Assembly: GCF_900128455.1 (NCBI RefSeq)
Contig: NZ_LT635783.1
Span: 1,948,919-2,012,918 of the forward strand
DNA length: 64,000 nt
Source: Bacteroides mediterraneensis
Lineage (GTDB): Bacteria; Bacteroidota; Bacteroidia; Bacteroidales; Bacteroidaceae
Direction of reading: 5' to 3'
Below the pieces are notes generated by a model. The model did no database searches. It saw only the letters and a list, made by a program, of their open reading frames with translations, and was not told the origin of the DNA. Made by a program: the position numbers and the translations under genes. Below are positions 34,650 through 45,233 of this stretch, one piece after another (positions within the stretch are counted from its first letter, which is position 1; each line of letters begins with the position of its first letter).

Positions 34650-36596
34650 TTACTGGTTGGCATAGCTACCTGCTTTTACAGGCCATCCCGGATTCTGGTA
34701 AACTACGGAAGTAGAAACATCGCCACCTTCTTCTGGAGTAGACATACGGAATACGTCGTATGACAGCGGAGAGAGGTAGTTGGCTTCTTCAAAGCAGTAG
34801 CCGTTGTACTTCTTGACTAATTCGTTCATTGCTTGCGGGCGCAGATACTTGCTGACAGAAGCGGTGTTGGGAGCCGTATAGTTCAGCTTGCAGGCGGTGC
34901 AGGCAGCTTCGAAGCTGGTGTGGAATTCATCCCAGTAGTTCATTCCTTCTACCCAGTAGTTCTGCATCATGTCGAGTGAACGCCAGCGATACAGGTCGTC
35001 CTTACGCATACCTTCCGCAATGAGCTCGCTGCGGCGTTCGCGACGGATGTTGTAGAGGGTCTTGTCCACCAGTTCTTTTCCGGAATAGCGGGCCAAGTCG
35101 ATTTCCTGATTCAGGTCGGTAGCCTCGATGGTCTTCTTGAAATCGGCATTTACCCCAGCGCGGTTGCGCAGTTCCGTCCAGTATTTTTTGAGGGTAGCGT
35201 CTTCCAGTGTGTTGTAGCGCAGGTAGTAGGCCTCAATGTAATTCAGGTAAGCTTCTGCCGCACGGAAGATAGGCAATGCCAGCGGATAGGCACTGTTGTA
35301 AGTCACGTCGTTGTCGGCCCATCCTTTGCGAGGAATGTAGCCGGTACTGGTCACGCGGATGCCACTGGCTGCAATCAGTCCGGGGTACTGGTACATGATG
35401 TCTTTCCCATTGAGGGTCATGATTTTGTCGCCGGGTTTTGCCACGGAAGTCACCAGACGTAAGTCGCGGTCTTTCATTGTGCTTTCCAGGCTCTTGTCGC
35501 CCTGATACGTGCTTTGGCTAGCATAAATAGGCAGACCGTTGGTCATCAGATAGCTGTCCACCAGTGAGCGGGTGAAACCCGTGTTGTCGCCGTGTGAGAA
35601 AATATAGGTCTTGTCGCCCACTTCGATGGCACCATAGCCGTGGGTAGCTCCCATCACTTGGTTCTGCACCTTGGCATCTTCGCTATACATACGCCACAAC
35701 AACACTTCGCCACGCTGTCCGGACAGGTCGGTCTGGTTGTAGAGGCTGGCATAGTTGGCTGTCAATGAGGAACCGTCGCCCACTTCCTTGGCCGACTTGA
35801 TGGCTTCGTCCAGGAAGAACTGGATTTCCTGGTTCAGGTCGGTGTGAAAAGAAGCGGCATCACCCGGCCATCCCGGTCCGCCCGGAACACGTGCCGTACC
35901 TGCATGGTATTTTTCCCATGTAGCTTCGTACAAAGCCACGCGTGACTTGAACAACAAGGCACATTCGCGGTTCAGACGGTGAGTGGTGAAGCTGTTTGAC
36001 TTGGGATACATCAGTTTGATGGCCTGATCCAGGTCGCTCAGAATAAAGCGGGCTACTTCGTTGCGCGGCTTGCGTTTGTTGGCTTCCACATTGGCTGCAT
36101 AGTCTCCGTCGGTCAGCACTTCGGTCAGGATAGGGAAGTCTCCGTATGCTTTCAGGAGGCTGAAGTAGGTGTAAGCCCGGAAAAAGTACATTTCGCCGAT
36201 GTAATGGTTCACATTGGCGCCGGGGCTCAGCGTCCCGTTTTTCAGGTTTTCTTCCGTGCGTGCCAGAAAGAGGTTGCAGTTACGGATGGTGCTGAAGCTG
36301 CCGTAGCTGCCAGTAGCCGGCACCTGGACGCGCTGAGGAAGGAAGTTATCCACCTGGTCGATTGTCGTCATGTCGTCGCTGTTGTTGTCCGTGGTGAAGT
36401 ATCCAAAGGTTCCTGTACCCGTCCCGTGGTCGGGCAGCAGACCGTACATGTTGTTGCAATAAGGTTCCAGCTGGTTTTCGGCAGTGAAGAAGTTGCCGTC
36501 TACGTTGTCGGAGATAGGCTCTTTGTCCAGGAAGTCGGCACAAGAGGTTCCCATCAGCAAGGTAGCTGAAAATAAGAATATATATTTCAGTTTCAT
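34650..36596 (-). CDS. susD: SusD/RagB-family glycan-binding lipoprotein
   Basis: A 648-residue surface lipoprotein (lipobox MGTSC, Cys19). N-terminal CADFLDKEPISDN, TPR-like helices with GEMYFFRAYTYFSLLKAYGDFP, and C-terminal NIRRERRSELIAEGMRKDDLYRW are SusD_RagB signatures. It binds the glycan and delivers it to the SusC transporter. Its gene starts 23 bases after the stop of susC. Usual size for the family. Confidence 0.95.
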   Translation of the reverse strand: MKLKYIFLFSATLLMGTSCADFLDKEPISDNVDGNFFTAENQLEPYCNNMYGLLPDHGTGTGTFGYFTTDNNSDDMTTIDQVDNFLPQRVQVPATGSYGSFSTIRNCNLFLARTEENLKNGTLSPGANVNHYIGEMYFFRAYTYFSLLKAYGDFPILTEVLTDGDYAANVEANKRKPRNEVARFILSDLDQAIKLMYPKSNSFTTHRLNRECALLFKSRVALYEATWEKYHAGTARVPGGPGWPGDAASFHTDLNQEIQFFLDEAIKSAKEVGDGSSLTANYASLYNQTDLSGQRGEVLLWRMYSEDAKVQNQVMGATHGYGAIEVGDKTYIFSHGDNTGFTRSLVDSYLMTNGLPIYASQSTYQGDKSLESTMKDRDLRLVTSVAKPGDKIMTLNGKDIMYQYPGLIAASGIRVTSTGYIPRKGWADNDVTYNSAYPLALPIFRAAEAYLNYIEAYYLRYNTLEDATLKKYWTELRNRAGVNADFKKTIEATDLNQEIDLARYSGKELVDKTLYNIRRERRSELIAEGMRKDDLYRWRSLDMMQNYWVEGMNYWDEFHTSFEAACTACKLNYTAPNTASVSKYLRPQAMNELVKKYNGYCFEEANYLSPLSYDVFRMSTPEEGGDVSTSVVYQNPGWPVKAGSYANQ

Positions 36597-36619
36597 AATT
36601 ATCGATTGTTTTTGTTAGT

Positions 36620-39600
36620 TTACAAAGTTACGTTTACGCCACAAGAGAGGGTACGGCTCAACGGATAAGTCATACCGTTCTGATACAATGCTTCCGGATC
36701 GAAGTTCTTGTTGATGGAAGTACCAGTCCACAAGTTGTCGCCTGAGAAGAATACTCTGACGCGTTCCAGTCCGATTTTGTGAACCCATGCTTTCGGCAGG
36801 GTATAACCGATTTGCAGGTTCTTCAGACGGATGTAAGAAGCGTTTTGTACGAACTGCGACTGGCTCTGGCGGTTCTGGTTGGAGTTCCAGAGAGGACGCG
36901 GATAGTAAGCGTTGGTGTTTGCTCCCAACGGGTCGCCTTCCGGACGGAAGAAGTCCCAGTGTTCCTTGTAACCGGTAGAAGACCATGCGTTGCCGTCTAC
37001 ACCCCAGAAAATCATACCGCTCAACAGGTAGTCACGTTTGGCCACACCCTGGAAGAAGATGCTCAGGTCGAAGCCTTTCCATTCTGCACCGATGTTCAAA
37101 CCGAAGCGGAAACGCGGAGTCGAGTTACCGATAATCTTACGGTCGCCCGGGTTGTCTACTGTATTCTCGCCGTTGGTGATTTTTCCGTCACCGTCCAGGT
37201 CGGCATACATCATGTCACCGGCCTTCCATCCTGAAGCAGCCAGGCTGACACCCGGAATGGTGTTCTGGTCTACCTTTTCCAAGTGTGCGGCCATTTCTTC
37301 GTCTGTCTTGGCCATGCCTACTGATTCATATCCCCAGATTTCGCCCAGATACTGTCCGGTGTAATAAGTGGAGAGTGACTTGCTGGCGTTGGGGTATTCC
37401 GTAATTTTAGTACGTGAATCAGAAAGGTTGAAGGCTACATTGTAGTTGAATTCACCGATGCGGTCCTGCCAGTTCAGCTGGAGTTCCCAACCTTTGGTAC
37501 GCAAAGAAGTGTTGTTGCGTTGCGGAGCCGAAGCACCCACAATCGGAGAGATTTCCTGTGCCGGTCCTACCATGTCTTTGGTATCACGGATAAAGTAGTT
37601 GAAGTAACCGCTCAAACGGTTGTTGAAAGCGCCGAAGTCCACACCGTAGTTGTAGCTGTAAACACGTTCCCAAGTCAGCAGGGAGCTTACCAGTCCCGGA
37701 GCGCTTGCAATGTTCGACTTGTTGGCCGCATCCAGCAACCAGCGTCCGCCTGCATCCGGGCTGCCCACTGTGACTGCCTGAATGGCATAAGTAGGATAGT
37801 AGGAGTTGGTGTTCTGGTTACCAAGGCTACCATAAGAGAAACGCGGTTTCAAGGTGTTGACCCATTTGCTCAATGGTTCCCAGAAGGATTCGCGAGCGAT
37901 GTTCCAACCTACGGAAACAGAGGGGAAGGTAGCCCAGCGGCTGTCTGCGCGGAAACGGGAAGAACCGTCGCGGCGGATGTTGAATTCGAACAGGTAACGT
38001 CCGTCGAAGTCGTAGTTCAAACGTCCGAAATAACCTAATGATGACCACTCACCGCGATATGCGCCGTTGCTCTGTGTACCGGTAGAAGTGTTGACATCCG
38101 GATTGTTGTCGTTCATCACGTCGGAACGCTTGGCCCATACATTGTTGTAACGGTAGCTTTCGCTGTTCATACCGAGCATCACTTTCAGGTTGTGTTTTTC
38201 CAGGAAATTGAGGCTGTAGTCGGCATAGAGTGAAGTGGTAATCATCGTTTCACGCTGCTGTTCGCTGTAAGCCCAAGTCTTTCCGGCTGCCAGGTCGGCG
38301 TCACCACCCAGCCATTGTTCGGGAATCGGATTGTTTTCTTTGTCATAGAGATACACTCTGGCCACATTGTAAAGGTGTTCGTAGCTGCCAGTACGCAGAG
38401 CCAGGTCACCGTGAATGGTCAGTCCCTTCATCGGAGTCAGAATCAGGCTACCCTGTGTGAAGTAAGTGTCGTCCTGTGTGTTGGAGCGTCCGCCCGAGGT
38501 CAGCTGCATCAGTTTCGGGTTACGGGTGTAATGACCGTTGTTGTCGTAAAGCGGCATGTTGGGGTGCAGCTTGGTAGTTTCTGCAAAGAAACGGTCGCCG
38601 TACAGTTTCAGGAAGGTCGGCATGCCGATGTCTTCGCGGATGAAACGGCTGTTGAATTCCAGACGCATCCATTTGGTGATTTCCGCACTGATGCGGGCAC
38701 TGGCATTGTAGCGCTTTTTGTTGTCGTTGGCGTAGTTCATCTGTCCGTCCTGGCTCAGGAAGGCACCCGATACATAATATTGTATCTTTTCATTACCTCC
38801 CGACAGGCTTACGTTGTGCTCTTGTCCGAAAGCCGTCTTGTCGATGAAGTTGCGAGGCCAGTTCTGGTTGTCGTTGGAGTTCTGGTTGAAGGCGAAGCAG
38901 TTACCGTTCTGTGAAAGAGACGGGTCGGCAGTGGTAGTAATCTCCCCGCGCATGTACTGCTGGATACGTTCCATGGTGATGTCCGAGAAGAAGTGTGCTT
39001 CACCGGAACCCGTGTTGTCGATGGCACGGTTGAAGTACTGTGCAAAAGTATACGCATCCAGCATGTCAGGGATGTTGGTCGGACGAGACCAGCGCAGGTT
39101 GTTGGAGTACGAAATGCTGGTCTTACCCTGCTTACCTTTCTTGGTAGTAACCAGGATGACACCGAACGGAGCACGTGAACCGTAGATGGCAGCAGAAGCC
39201 GCATCCATCAATACCGAGATGTTGTCGATGTCCTGCGGGTTCAACTGGTTCAGGTCGCCTGCCACACCGTCAATCAGCACGAGGGGAGAAGCGCTGGAAC
39301 CTGTTCCCAGGTTACCTGTACCACGGATGTTGAAAGAAGGATTGGCATCCAGCTTACCGCCGGCATCCGGGATGCTGACGTTCAGACCCGGAACTACACC
39401 TTGCAGAGCCTGACCTACGGAGGTTACCGGACGGGATTCCAGTTTCTTGTTGTCCACCGAAGCTACGGCACCGGTCAGGTTCACTTTCTTCTGTGTACCG
39501 AAACCTACCACTACCACTTCGTCGAGTGTCTGGGTGTCTTCCGACAGGGCTACCTGATAAGAGGTTTTGCCTTTCTGTACCGGGATTTCCAATGTCTGAT

Positions 39601-39835
39601 AACCGATGTACGATACGACCAGCGTACTTCCGGCAGCCACGTTGTTGAGCTGGAAGTTTCCGTCCAAGTCGGTGATACAGCCGTTGCTCGTACCTTTAAT
39701 CACTACTGACGCCCCGATGATGGGATCATTCAGCTTCTTGTCTGTGACAATTCCGGAGATGCTCATCTGTTGCGCGTGTAGCGGTAGCAAACCTGCCAGC
39801 ACTGCGATGAGCAGAGTGATGAATTGTGTCTTCAT
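36620..39835 (-). CDS. susC: SusC/RagA-family TonB-linked transporter
   Basis: A 1071-residue outer-membrane TonB-dependent transporter. Signal peptide to about residue 21 (LHAQ), CarboxypepD_reg-like domain (ISGIVTDKKLNDPIIGASV...), TonB box and plug with LDEVVVVGFGTQKKVNLTG and GQALQGVVPGLNV, then a large beta-barrel ending in VNVTL. It imports oligosaccharides with SusD. First gene of the PUL operon, transcribed away from the hybrid regulator. Confidence 0.95.
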   Translation of the reverse strand: MKTQFITLLIAVLAGLLPLHAQQMSISGIVTDKKLNDPIIGASVVIKGTSNGCITDLDGNFQLNNVAAGSTLVVSYIGYQTLEIPVQKGKTSYQVALSEDTQTLDEVVVVGFGTQKKVNLTGAVASVDNKKLESRPVTSVGQALQGVVPGLNVSIPDAGGKLDANPSFNIRGTGNLGTGSSASPLVLIDGVAGDLNQLNPQDIDNISVLMDAASAAIYGSRAPFGVILVTTKKGKQGKTSISYSNNLRWSRPTNIPDMLDAYTFAQYFNRAIDNTGSGEAHFFSDITMERIQQYMRGEITTTADPSLSQNGNCFAFNQNSNDNQNWPRNFIDKTAFGQEHNVSLSGGNEKIQYYVSGAFLSQDGQMNYANDNKKRYNASARISAEITKWMRLEFNSRFIREDIGMPTFLKLYGDRFFAETTKLHPNMPLYDNNGHYTRNPKLMQLTSGGRSNTQDDTYFTQGSLILTPMKGLTIHGDLALRTGSYEHLYNVARVYLYDKENNPIPEQWLGGDADLAAGKTWAYSEQQRETMITTSLYADYSLNFLEKHNLKVMLGMNSESYRYNNVWAKRSDVMNDNNPDVNTSTGTQSNGAYRGEWSSLGYFGRLNYDFDGRYLFEFNIRRDGSSRFRADSRWATFPSVSVGWNIARESFWEPLSKWVNTLKPRFSYGSLGNQNTNSYYPTYAIQAVTVGSPDAGGRWLLDAANKSNIASAPGLVSSLLTWERVYSYNYGVDFGAFNNRLSGYFNYFIRDTKDMVGPAQEISPIVGASAPQRNNTSLRTKGWELQLNWQDRIGEFNYNVAFNLSDSRTKITEYPNASKSLSTYYTGQYLGEIWGYESVGMAKTDEEMAAHLEKVDQNTIPGVSLAASGWKAGDMMYADLDGDGKITNGENTVDNPGDRKIIGNSTPRFRFGLNIGAEWKGFDLSIFFQGVAKRDYLLSGMIFWGVDGNAWSSTGYKEHWDFFRPEGDPLGANTNAYYPRPLWNSNQNRQSQSQFVQNASYIRLKNLQIGYTLPKAWVHKIGLERVRVFFSGDNLWTGTSINKNFDPEALYQNGMTYPLSRTLSCGVNVTL

Positions 39836-39903
39836 AAGGTTCCTTTTTTTAGATTAAGTTATTAAATTAGTGGTTAAACAAGTTGGGTGATTTTCACTCT
39901 TTG

Positions 39904-39911
39904 CAAAGCTA
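39904..39911 (-). promoter_or_regulatory. -7 element (TAGCTTTG) of the susC operon
   Basis: Full TAnnTTTG match on the minus strand, about 69 bases before the susC start. The rest of the 241-base gap to the hybrid regulator gene probably holds the regulator's binding sites; none can be named by eye. Confidence 0.5.
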
Positions 39912-40076
39912 TGAATTTAAGGGCTTGGCCACGGTGGGTAAACATCGCATTAAAGGGTGGTATTCTTCTTACAGCTGTTTTTTTAGGGGGTAAAATTTGT
40001 TTTTTGGGGCCCTAGAAGGTGTTTTGTGGCGGATTTTTGTTTTCTTTGCATTTGTTTACTAGACTAAATCTAAAGA

Positions 40077-43000
40077 ATGAAAAATTACACGCTTATACTT
40101 CTCCTTCTTTTGGGGTTGGCGTTCCCGTCCAAGGCACAAAGGTTGCTGGAAAAAGATTTCCAGGTGCTGAACATGAACGACGGAATTGCCGACAACGACA
40201 TTCATTCCATTGAAAAGGATACGGAAGGTTTTATCTGGTTTGGCACCAGCAGCGGATTGAGCCGCTACGACGGGCAGGATTTCAAGACTTTCCGCATCAC
40301 GGAGGCCCTTCATCGCACGGTGGGGAAAGTAGTCTCACTGAACAAAGATTATTTGCTGGTCCGTTCGGAGCGGACGCTGTTTCTGTTCGATAAGCGGCGG
40401 GAAAGGTTTCTCTCTCTCTGGGATGCGGAGCGGAACCGGATTGTGGACTTTACCCGTTTCGTGTCGACCAGCGACGGACATTGCTGGGGAGTGGCCGGAA
40501 ACACGCTTTCGGAGATGGATTTGTCTACGGCTTCCTTCCGGGAAGATACGGCCTTTGTTTATTTGCAATCCACGGTCAAGGTGGAATCGGAGTCGGAACT
40601 TATGATGCTCTGTCTGGGAGAAGACGGGAAGAGTCTTTATGGTATAGGCCGGAAAGGTACGGTTTACCGTTATGACCGGGGGCAGAAGCGGCTGGAAACG
40701 CTTTGTGTCCGCCCGATGCAGCGGGATGTGCTGGTTACTTCGGCGTTGCAGGGGGATAATTTTCTGTGGATAACGACTCTCGGCGACGGACTGTATGGCT
40801 ACGACCTGACGACTTGTGCGGTACATCACTGGAACTACGATCCAGCCAACCGCAACGAACAGCTCTCGCACAACGATGTGTTCCAGCTCCTGCCGCTGGG
40901 CGATTCCCGCTACATGGCTTTGACATGGAACGGCTATACGATGCTTACGCTGACACCGGAACGGGAACTGAAGATGCAGGCTTTTCATTCTTTCGGGAAC
41001 AGCGGCAACCAGTACATCGAAACACGTATGGTGACCGGCTATTACGACCCCGAAGGACTGCTGTGGATTGGAACGGAAGGAGGAGGCGTGCTGTTTTCCG
41101 ACCTGCGCCAGCTTTTCTATCAGCAATATGCACAGGCACATTCCAATGAACTATGCGGCATCCAGATGGATAAGGAAGGTTATCTTTGGCTGGCTACTTT
41201 TCATAAGGGCCTTTTGCGCAGCACGCAGCCTTTTGATGGAATTCAACCGTTGGATTTTCAGCCGATGGCTCCCGGTGTGGCGGCCATTCACACTGTTCTC
41301 TGCAGTGCGGCGGACACTCGCGGCGGACTTTGGTTCGGCTCCCGGAACGGGAGCGTACTCCGGTATGGGGAAGACGGCAGCTGGCAGGCACTTGGCTTGG
41401 ACGAGGAGACATCGCCGGAGGTGTGGAGCCTTCTGCCTTTCTCGGAGAATGAGGCTTGGGCGGGCACCAGCAACGGGCTTTACCGGGTGAATCTCCGCAA
41501 GGGGACTTCGGTGAAGGTGGAATGGAACAATCCGCAGATTCCCGACCATATTCAGGTGCGTGCGCTGGCCCTTAGTGATGCCCGTACGTTGTGGCTCGGT
41601 ACGACCCGTGGACTGTTGCGCCTCTCGATGGAAGGCAACCGGGTGGTACGCTCCTACGCCGGTTACGAGCGGGAAGCCGACCTCTCGCCGACGGACGTGG
41701 AAGTGCGGGCACTTTTGTTCGGTTCCGACCAAGTCTTGTGGGTGGGATATGCCGGCAACGGCCTGGGGGCCTGTTCGCCTGTAGACAACCGGATTTTATT
41801 TCATTATACCACGGAGGAGGGCTTGTGCAGTAATTTCGTGACCGCTTTGGCCGAAGACGGCGACCATTCCTTGTGGGTGGGCTCCAATTCCGGTATTTCC
41901 CGTCTGAGCCGTCATTTGCAGTCGTTCTACAATTTCTATATCTCGGGCAGCAACCGTTCTGTATTCTTCGGAAAGGATTTCCTGTTCTGGGGCAACCATA
42001 GCACGCTGACTTATTTCCGTCCCTCTCGGCTCCGCTTTCATTATCCCATCGAAAAGGGAAGGGTGGTGTTCACCAACTTGGAGGTCAACCATGCGTCGGT
42101 GCAGATTGGGGAGTACGTGAACGGACAGGTGGTCTTGCCCCGCTCCTTGCTTTATACCACGAGCCTGCATCTGAACCATGCCAACCGGAACTTTTCGCTT
42201 TCGTTCTCCAACCTGCTTTACCTGCACAAGCTTCAGAAATACCTCTATCGTCTGTACCCGTATCAGGAGGAATGGATTATGGCCGACGAGGGAGACAAAA
42301 TCTCTTACGACCGTCTGCCTGCGGGAGAATATACGTTTCAGGTGAAGACGGTCTTTCAGGACCAGAGCGAGGGAGAGGTGAGCAGTCTGGCCATCGTAGT
42401 CGACCCGCACTGGAGCGAGACCTGGTGGTTCCGTCTGCTGGTGGCTGTGGGACTGATAAGCATGGTATTGGTCTACCTCCACCGCGTGCGCCTGAAAGAG
42501 AAGCGCGTACAGTATGAATTGCGGCTGGAGCACGAACTGTTTACGGTGAACATGGAGCGCAACAAGGAAATCGAGCTTCGCAAGGAGCGGGAAGATTTCT
42601 TCACGATGGCCGCCCACGAGCTGCGTACCCCGCTTACCCTGATACTGGCTCCTTTGCGTGAACTCCTGCACAAGACGCCCACTTCGCATCCTTTCTATGC
42701 CAAGCTGTCCATGATGTTCAAATATGCCGAAGGACTGCATACCCTGACCGACCGTCTGCTTTACATCCAGAAGGCAGAGGCCGGGATGGTGAAGCTCCGT
42801 CTGTCGCAGGTGGATGTGGAAGCCCTGCTGGTGGACGTGGCACAGGGGTTCCAGTCGCTGGCTGCCGAACGGAAGATAGATTACGCCTGGGAACTGGCGC
42901 CGGACTGTGTGCCGGTATGGGCCGACCGGGAGAAACTTTCATCGGTGGTGCAGAACCTGATATCAAATGCGTTCAAATACACGCCGGAAGGAGGAAAAAT

Positions 43001-44219
43001 TCGTCTGAAAGTGGAACGGAAAGAAATAGACGGGAAACATTTCTGCTGTCTGTCGGTGAGTGATACCGGAAAAGGCATTGATGCCGTTCTCTTGCAGCAT
43101 ATCTTCGACCCCTTCGTGACGGGCAAGGAAGCGCCTGCTGTTTCTACGCATGTGGGTATTGGCCTGAAAATCGTGAAACACATCGTGGAGATGCATCACG
43201 GACGGGTCACCGTAGACAGCGAGCCGGGCAAGGGCAGTCTGTTCTGTGTGTACTTGCCCGAAGGAAAATCACATTTCAACGAAGACGACTGTACGTGGGA
43301 AGAAGCTACTGCCGTATCCCATGAAACGGCTCCCGTTTCGCCGGAACTGATTCTTCCAGTAGATTCGGAAAGGACCGAGGAAGAGGGGGAGAAACAGACC
43401 GCCGCCCGTCAGACGGTACTCGTAATTGAAGACAATACCGACATGCGCCGCTACTTGTGTGAATTGTTGCGGAAGCAGTATCGGGTGCTGGAAGCCGAAA
43501 ACGGAGAAGAGGGTCTGGAGACCGCCGTGGAGCAGGTGCCCGACTTGGTGCTGTCGGATGTGATGATGCCCGTGATGGACGGGTTCACCTGCTGTGCCGA
43601 ACTGCGCAAGCGGAAGGAAACGGCCCACATCCCCGTCTTGATGCTCACCGCCAAGGCCGAGGACAGGGACAGCGTGGAAGCCTCCCGACGAGGAGCCGAC
43701 GACTACCTGCGCAAGCCGTTCAATCCGGAAGTGCTGTTGGCCAAGATAGCCTGTCTGCTCGACATGCGCCGTCGCCTGAAACAGATTTACACCCGTACGC
43801 TGCTGCATGCTTCGTCTGCTGCTTCAGCTTCGACGGAGAAACCGGAAAGCGTGGAAAGCGAATTTATGCAGAAGGTGTGGGCTTGTATCGAGGCGAATGT
43901 CAGTAATCCCGATTTCAATGTCAAGGTGCTGTCTGGGGAACTTCACATGAGCCTGGCCACCCTCTACCGCAAGCTGAAGCAGCATACCGACCTTTCAGCT
44001 GTGGAACTGATTCGCCACATCCGCATGACCAAGGCCGCCTTGCTGCTGATGGAGACCAGTCTCTCGGTAACGGAAGTGGCCGAGCGCGTAGGCTTCAACG
44101 ACCTGCCCACCTTCCGCAAGCATTTCACGGACATGTTCGGCGTTTCCCCTTCCAAGTATGCCGAGAGCGGGCAGGGCGGAAACAACAAGTCCCAGCCAGA
44201 GGCCGGGACCGGGGTGTGA
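40077..44219 (+). CDS. Hybrid two-component system regulator (HTCS) of the PUL
   Basis: A 1380-residue one-protein signal system. Signal peptide (about 1-21, SKAQ); a two-component-regulator propeller domain (about 25-700) with repeated blade motifs such as GFIWFGTSSGLSRYD and LWVGSNSGISRL; a Y_Y_Y domain (about 715-770); one membrane segment (WWFRLLVAVGLISMVLVYL); HisKA with His847 in FTMAAHELRTPL; HATPase with DTGKGID and HVGIGLKIVK; a receiver domain with Asp1161 in VLSDVMMPVMDG; a C-terminal AraC-type helix-turn-helix. It senses a periplasmic oligosaccharide and switches on the divergent susC operon. No part seems missing. Confidence 0.95.
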   Translation: MKNYTLILLLLLGLAFPSKAQRLLEKDFQVLNMNDGIADNDIHSIEKDTEGFIWFGTSSGLSRYDGQDFKTFRITEALHRTVGKVVSLNKDYLLVRSERTLFLFDKRRERFLSLWDAERNRIVDFTRFVSTSDGHCWGVAGNTLSEMDLSTASFREDTAFVYLQSTVKVESESELMMLCLGEDGKSLYGIGRKGTVYRYDRGQKRLETLCVRPMQRDVLVTSALQGDNFLWITTLGDGLYGYDLTTCAVHHWNYDPANRNEQLSHNDVFQLLPLGDSRYMALTWNGYTMLTLTPERELKMQAFHSFGNSGNQYIETRMVTGYYDPEGLLWIGTEGGGVLFSDLRQLFYQQYAQAHSNELCGIQMDKEGYLWLATFHKGLLRSTQPFDGIQPLDFQPMAPGVAAIHTVLCSAADTRGGLWFGSRNGSVLRYGEDGSWQALGLDEETSPEVWSLLPFSENEAWAGTSNGLYRVNLRKGTSVKVEWNNPQIPDHIQVRALALSDARTLWLGTTRGLLRLSMEGNRVVRSYAGYEREADLSPTDVEVRALLFGSDQVLWVGYAGNGLGACSPVDNRILFHYTTEEGLCSNFVTALAEDGDHSLWVGSNSGISRLSRHLQSFYNFYISGSNRSVFFGKDFLFWGNHSTLTYFRPSRLRFHYPIEKGRVVFTNLEVNHASVQIGEYVNGQVVLPRSLLYTTSLHLNHANRNFSLSFSNLLYLHKLQKYLYRLYPYQEEWIMADEGDKISYDRLPAGEYTFQVKTVFQDQSEGEVSSLAIVVDPHWSETWWFRLLVAVGLISMVLVYLHRVRLKEKRVQYELRLEHELFTVNMERNKEIELRKEREDFFTMAAHELRTPLTLILAPLRELLHKTPTSHPFYAKLSMMFKYAEGLHTLTDRLLYIQKAEAGMVKLRLSQVDVEALLVDVAQGFQSLAAERKIDYAWELAPDCVPVWADREKLSSVVQNLISNAFKYTPEGGKIRLKVERKEIDGKHFCCLSVSDTGKGIDAVLLQHIFDPFVTGKEAPAVSTHVGIGLKIVKHIVEMHHGRVTVDSEPGKGSLFCVYLPEGKSHFNEDDCTWEEATAVSHETAPVSPELILPVDSERTEEEGEKQTAARQTVLVIEDNTDMRRYLCELLRKQYRVLEAENGEEGLETAVEQVPDLVLSDVMMPVMDGFTCCAELRKRKETAHIPVLMLTAKAEDRDSVEASRRGADDYLRKPFNPEVLLAKIACLLDMRRRLKQIYTRTLLHASSAASASTEKPESVESEFMQKVWACIEANVSNPDFNVKVLSGELHMSLATLYRKLKQHTDLSAVELIRHIRMTKAALLLMETSLSVTEVAERVGFNDLPTFRKHFTDMFGVSPSKYAESGQGGNNKSQPEAGTGV

Positions 44220-44252
44220 TAAATCGCTCAGAGGAATGTTGTGCGGATAAGT

Positions 44253-45155
44253 TTACCCGCACAGGCTCCGGTACTCGTTCGGGGTGTGTCCCACCAGCCG
44301 CTTGAACATCCGGCTCATGTGTTGCGGGTACTGGAAGCCCAGGCTGTAGGCAATCTCGCTCATGGGCTTGGTGGTGGAAAGCAGCATTTCCTTCGCCCTT
44401 TCAATCACCTTTCCCTGAATGTATTCCGAGGCCGTCCGTCCCGTCTGCCGGCTGATCATATCGCCGAAATAGTTGGGTGAGAGGAAGACCTTCTCCGCAA
44501 AGTATTTCACCGTAGGCAGTCCCTCTTCCTGCGGTGCCGGACTGTCGAAATACTCGTCGAGCAACTGTTCAAAGCGCACGATAATGTCTTTGTTGGAGGC
44601 TTCGCGCGTGGTGAACTGCCGTTCGTAGAAACGCATGCAGTAGTCCAGCAGCAGTCCGATGTTAGCCGTAATCAGGCGGCGGCTGTGCTTGTCGGCCGGA
44701 CGTCGCAGTTCCGTGTCAATCTTTTGCAGGCAGTCCATCACCGTGCGGCGTTCGTCCTCCGACACGTGCAGTGCCTCGCGGGTTTCGTAGGAGAAAAAGG
44801 AGTAATGCTTGATGTCCCTTCCCAGCTGCGTGCCCCGGATAAAATCCGGATGAAAGAGCAGTCCGTGGCATTGGGGCAGCATGCCTTCCTTCATACGGAA
44901 AGAGGCCACCTGACCCGGGGCGAAACAGACAATCGTCCCCTCCTGATAGTCGTAGGGCTGGCGTCCGTAGGTGATGTCTCCGCAACAGATTTCTTTCAGG
45001 AACAGGGCATACACCCCATAGTTTACTTTAAATTCCTGCGGCCACCGCGTAGCCTTCGACAAGTCGACCACGCTGACCATCGGGTGCAGGGTCTCCAGTC
45101 CGAAGAGCCGGTTGTATTTTTCCACTGAATCCAGTTCAATCACTTCTTCTTTCAT
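44253..45155 (-). CDS. AraC-family transcriptional regulator
   Basis: A 300-residue regulator. The C-terminal 100 residues hold two helix-turn-helix units: VKYFAEKVFLSPNYFGDMI and MSEIAYSLGFQYPQHMSRMF, ending KRLVGHTPNEYRSLCG. The N-terminal cupin-like half has EGTIVCFAPGQVASFRMKEG. The effector is unknown. It is convergent with the hybrid regulator, 33 bases apart; it may or may not belong to the PUL. Its own promoter is at 45181-45213. Confidence 0.9.
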   Translation of the reverse strand: MKEEVIELDSVEKYNRLFGLETLHPMVSVVDLSKATRWPQEFKVNYGVYALFLKEICCGDITYGRQPYDYQEGTIVCFAPGQVASFRMKEGMLPQCHGLLFHPDFIRGTQLGRDIKHYSFFSYETREALHVSEDERRTVMDCLQKIDTELRRPADKHSRRLITANIGLLLDYCMRFYERQFTTREASNKDIIVRFEQLLDEYFDSPAPQEEGLPTVKYFAEKVFLSPNYFGDMISRQTGRTASEYIQGKVIERAKEMLLSTTKPMSEIAYSLGFQYPQHMSRMFKRLVGHTPNEYRSLCG

Positions 45156-45180
45156 CGTCTTTCCTCCATTTATTCTCTGG

Positions 45181-45213
45181 CAAATTTACGATTTATTCTT
45201 GGGAATCGCAATA
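45181..45213 (-). promoter_or_regulatory. Promoter of the AraC-family gene
   Basis: TTG (45211-45213), 22-base spacer, TAAATTTG (45181-45188) on the minus strand, 25 bases before the ATG at 45155. Confidence 0.55.
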
Positions 45214-45233
45214 TCCCTTGGGAGGCCCTTTTC

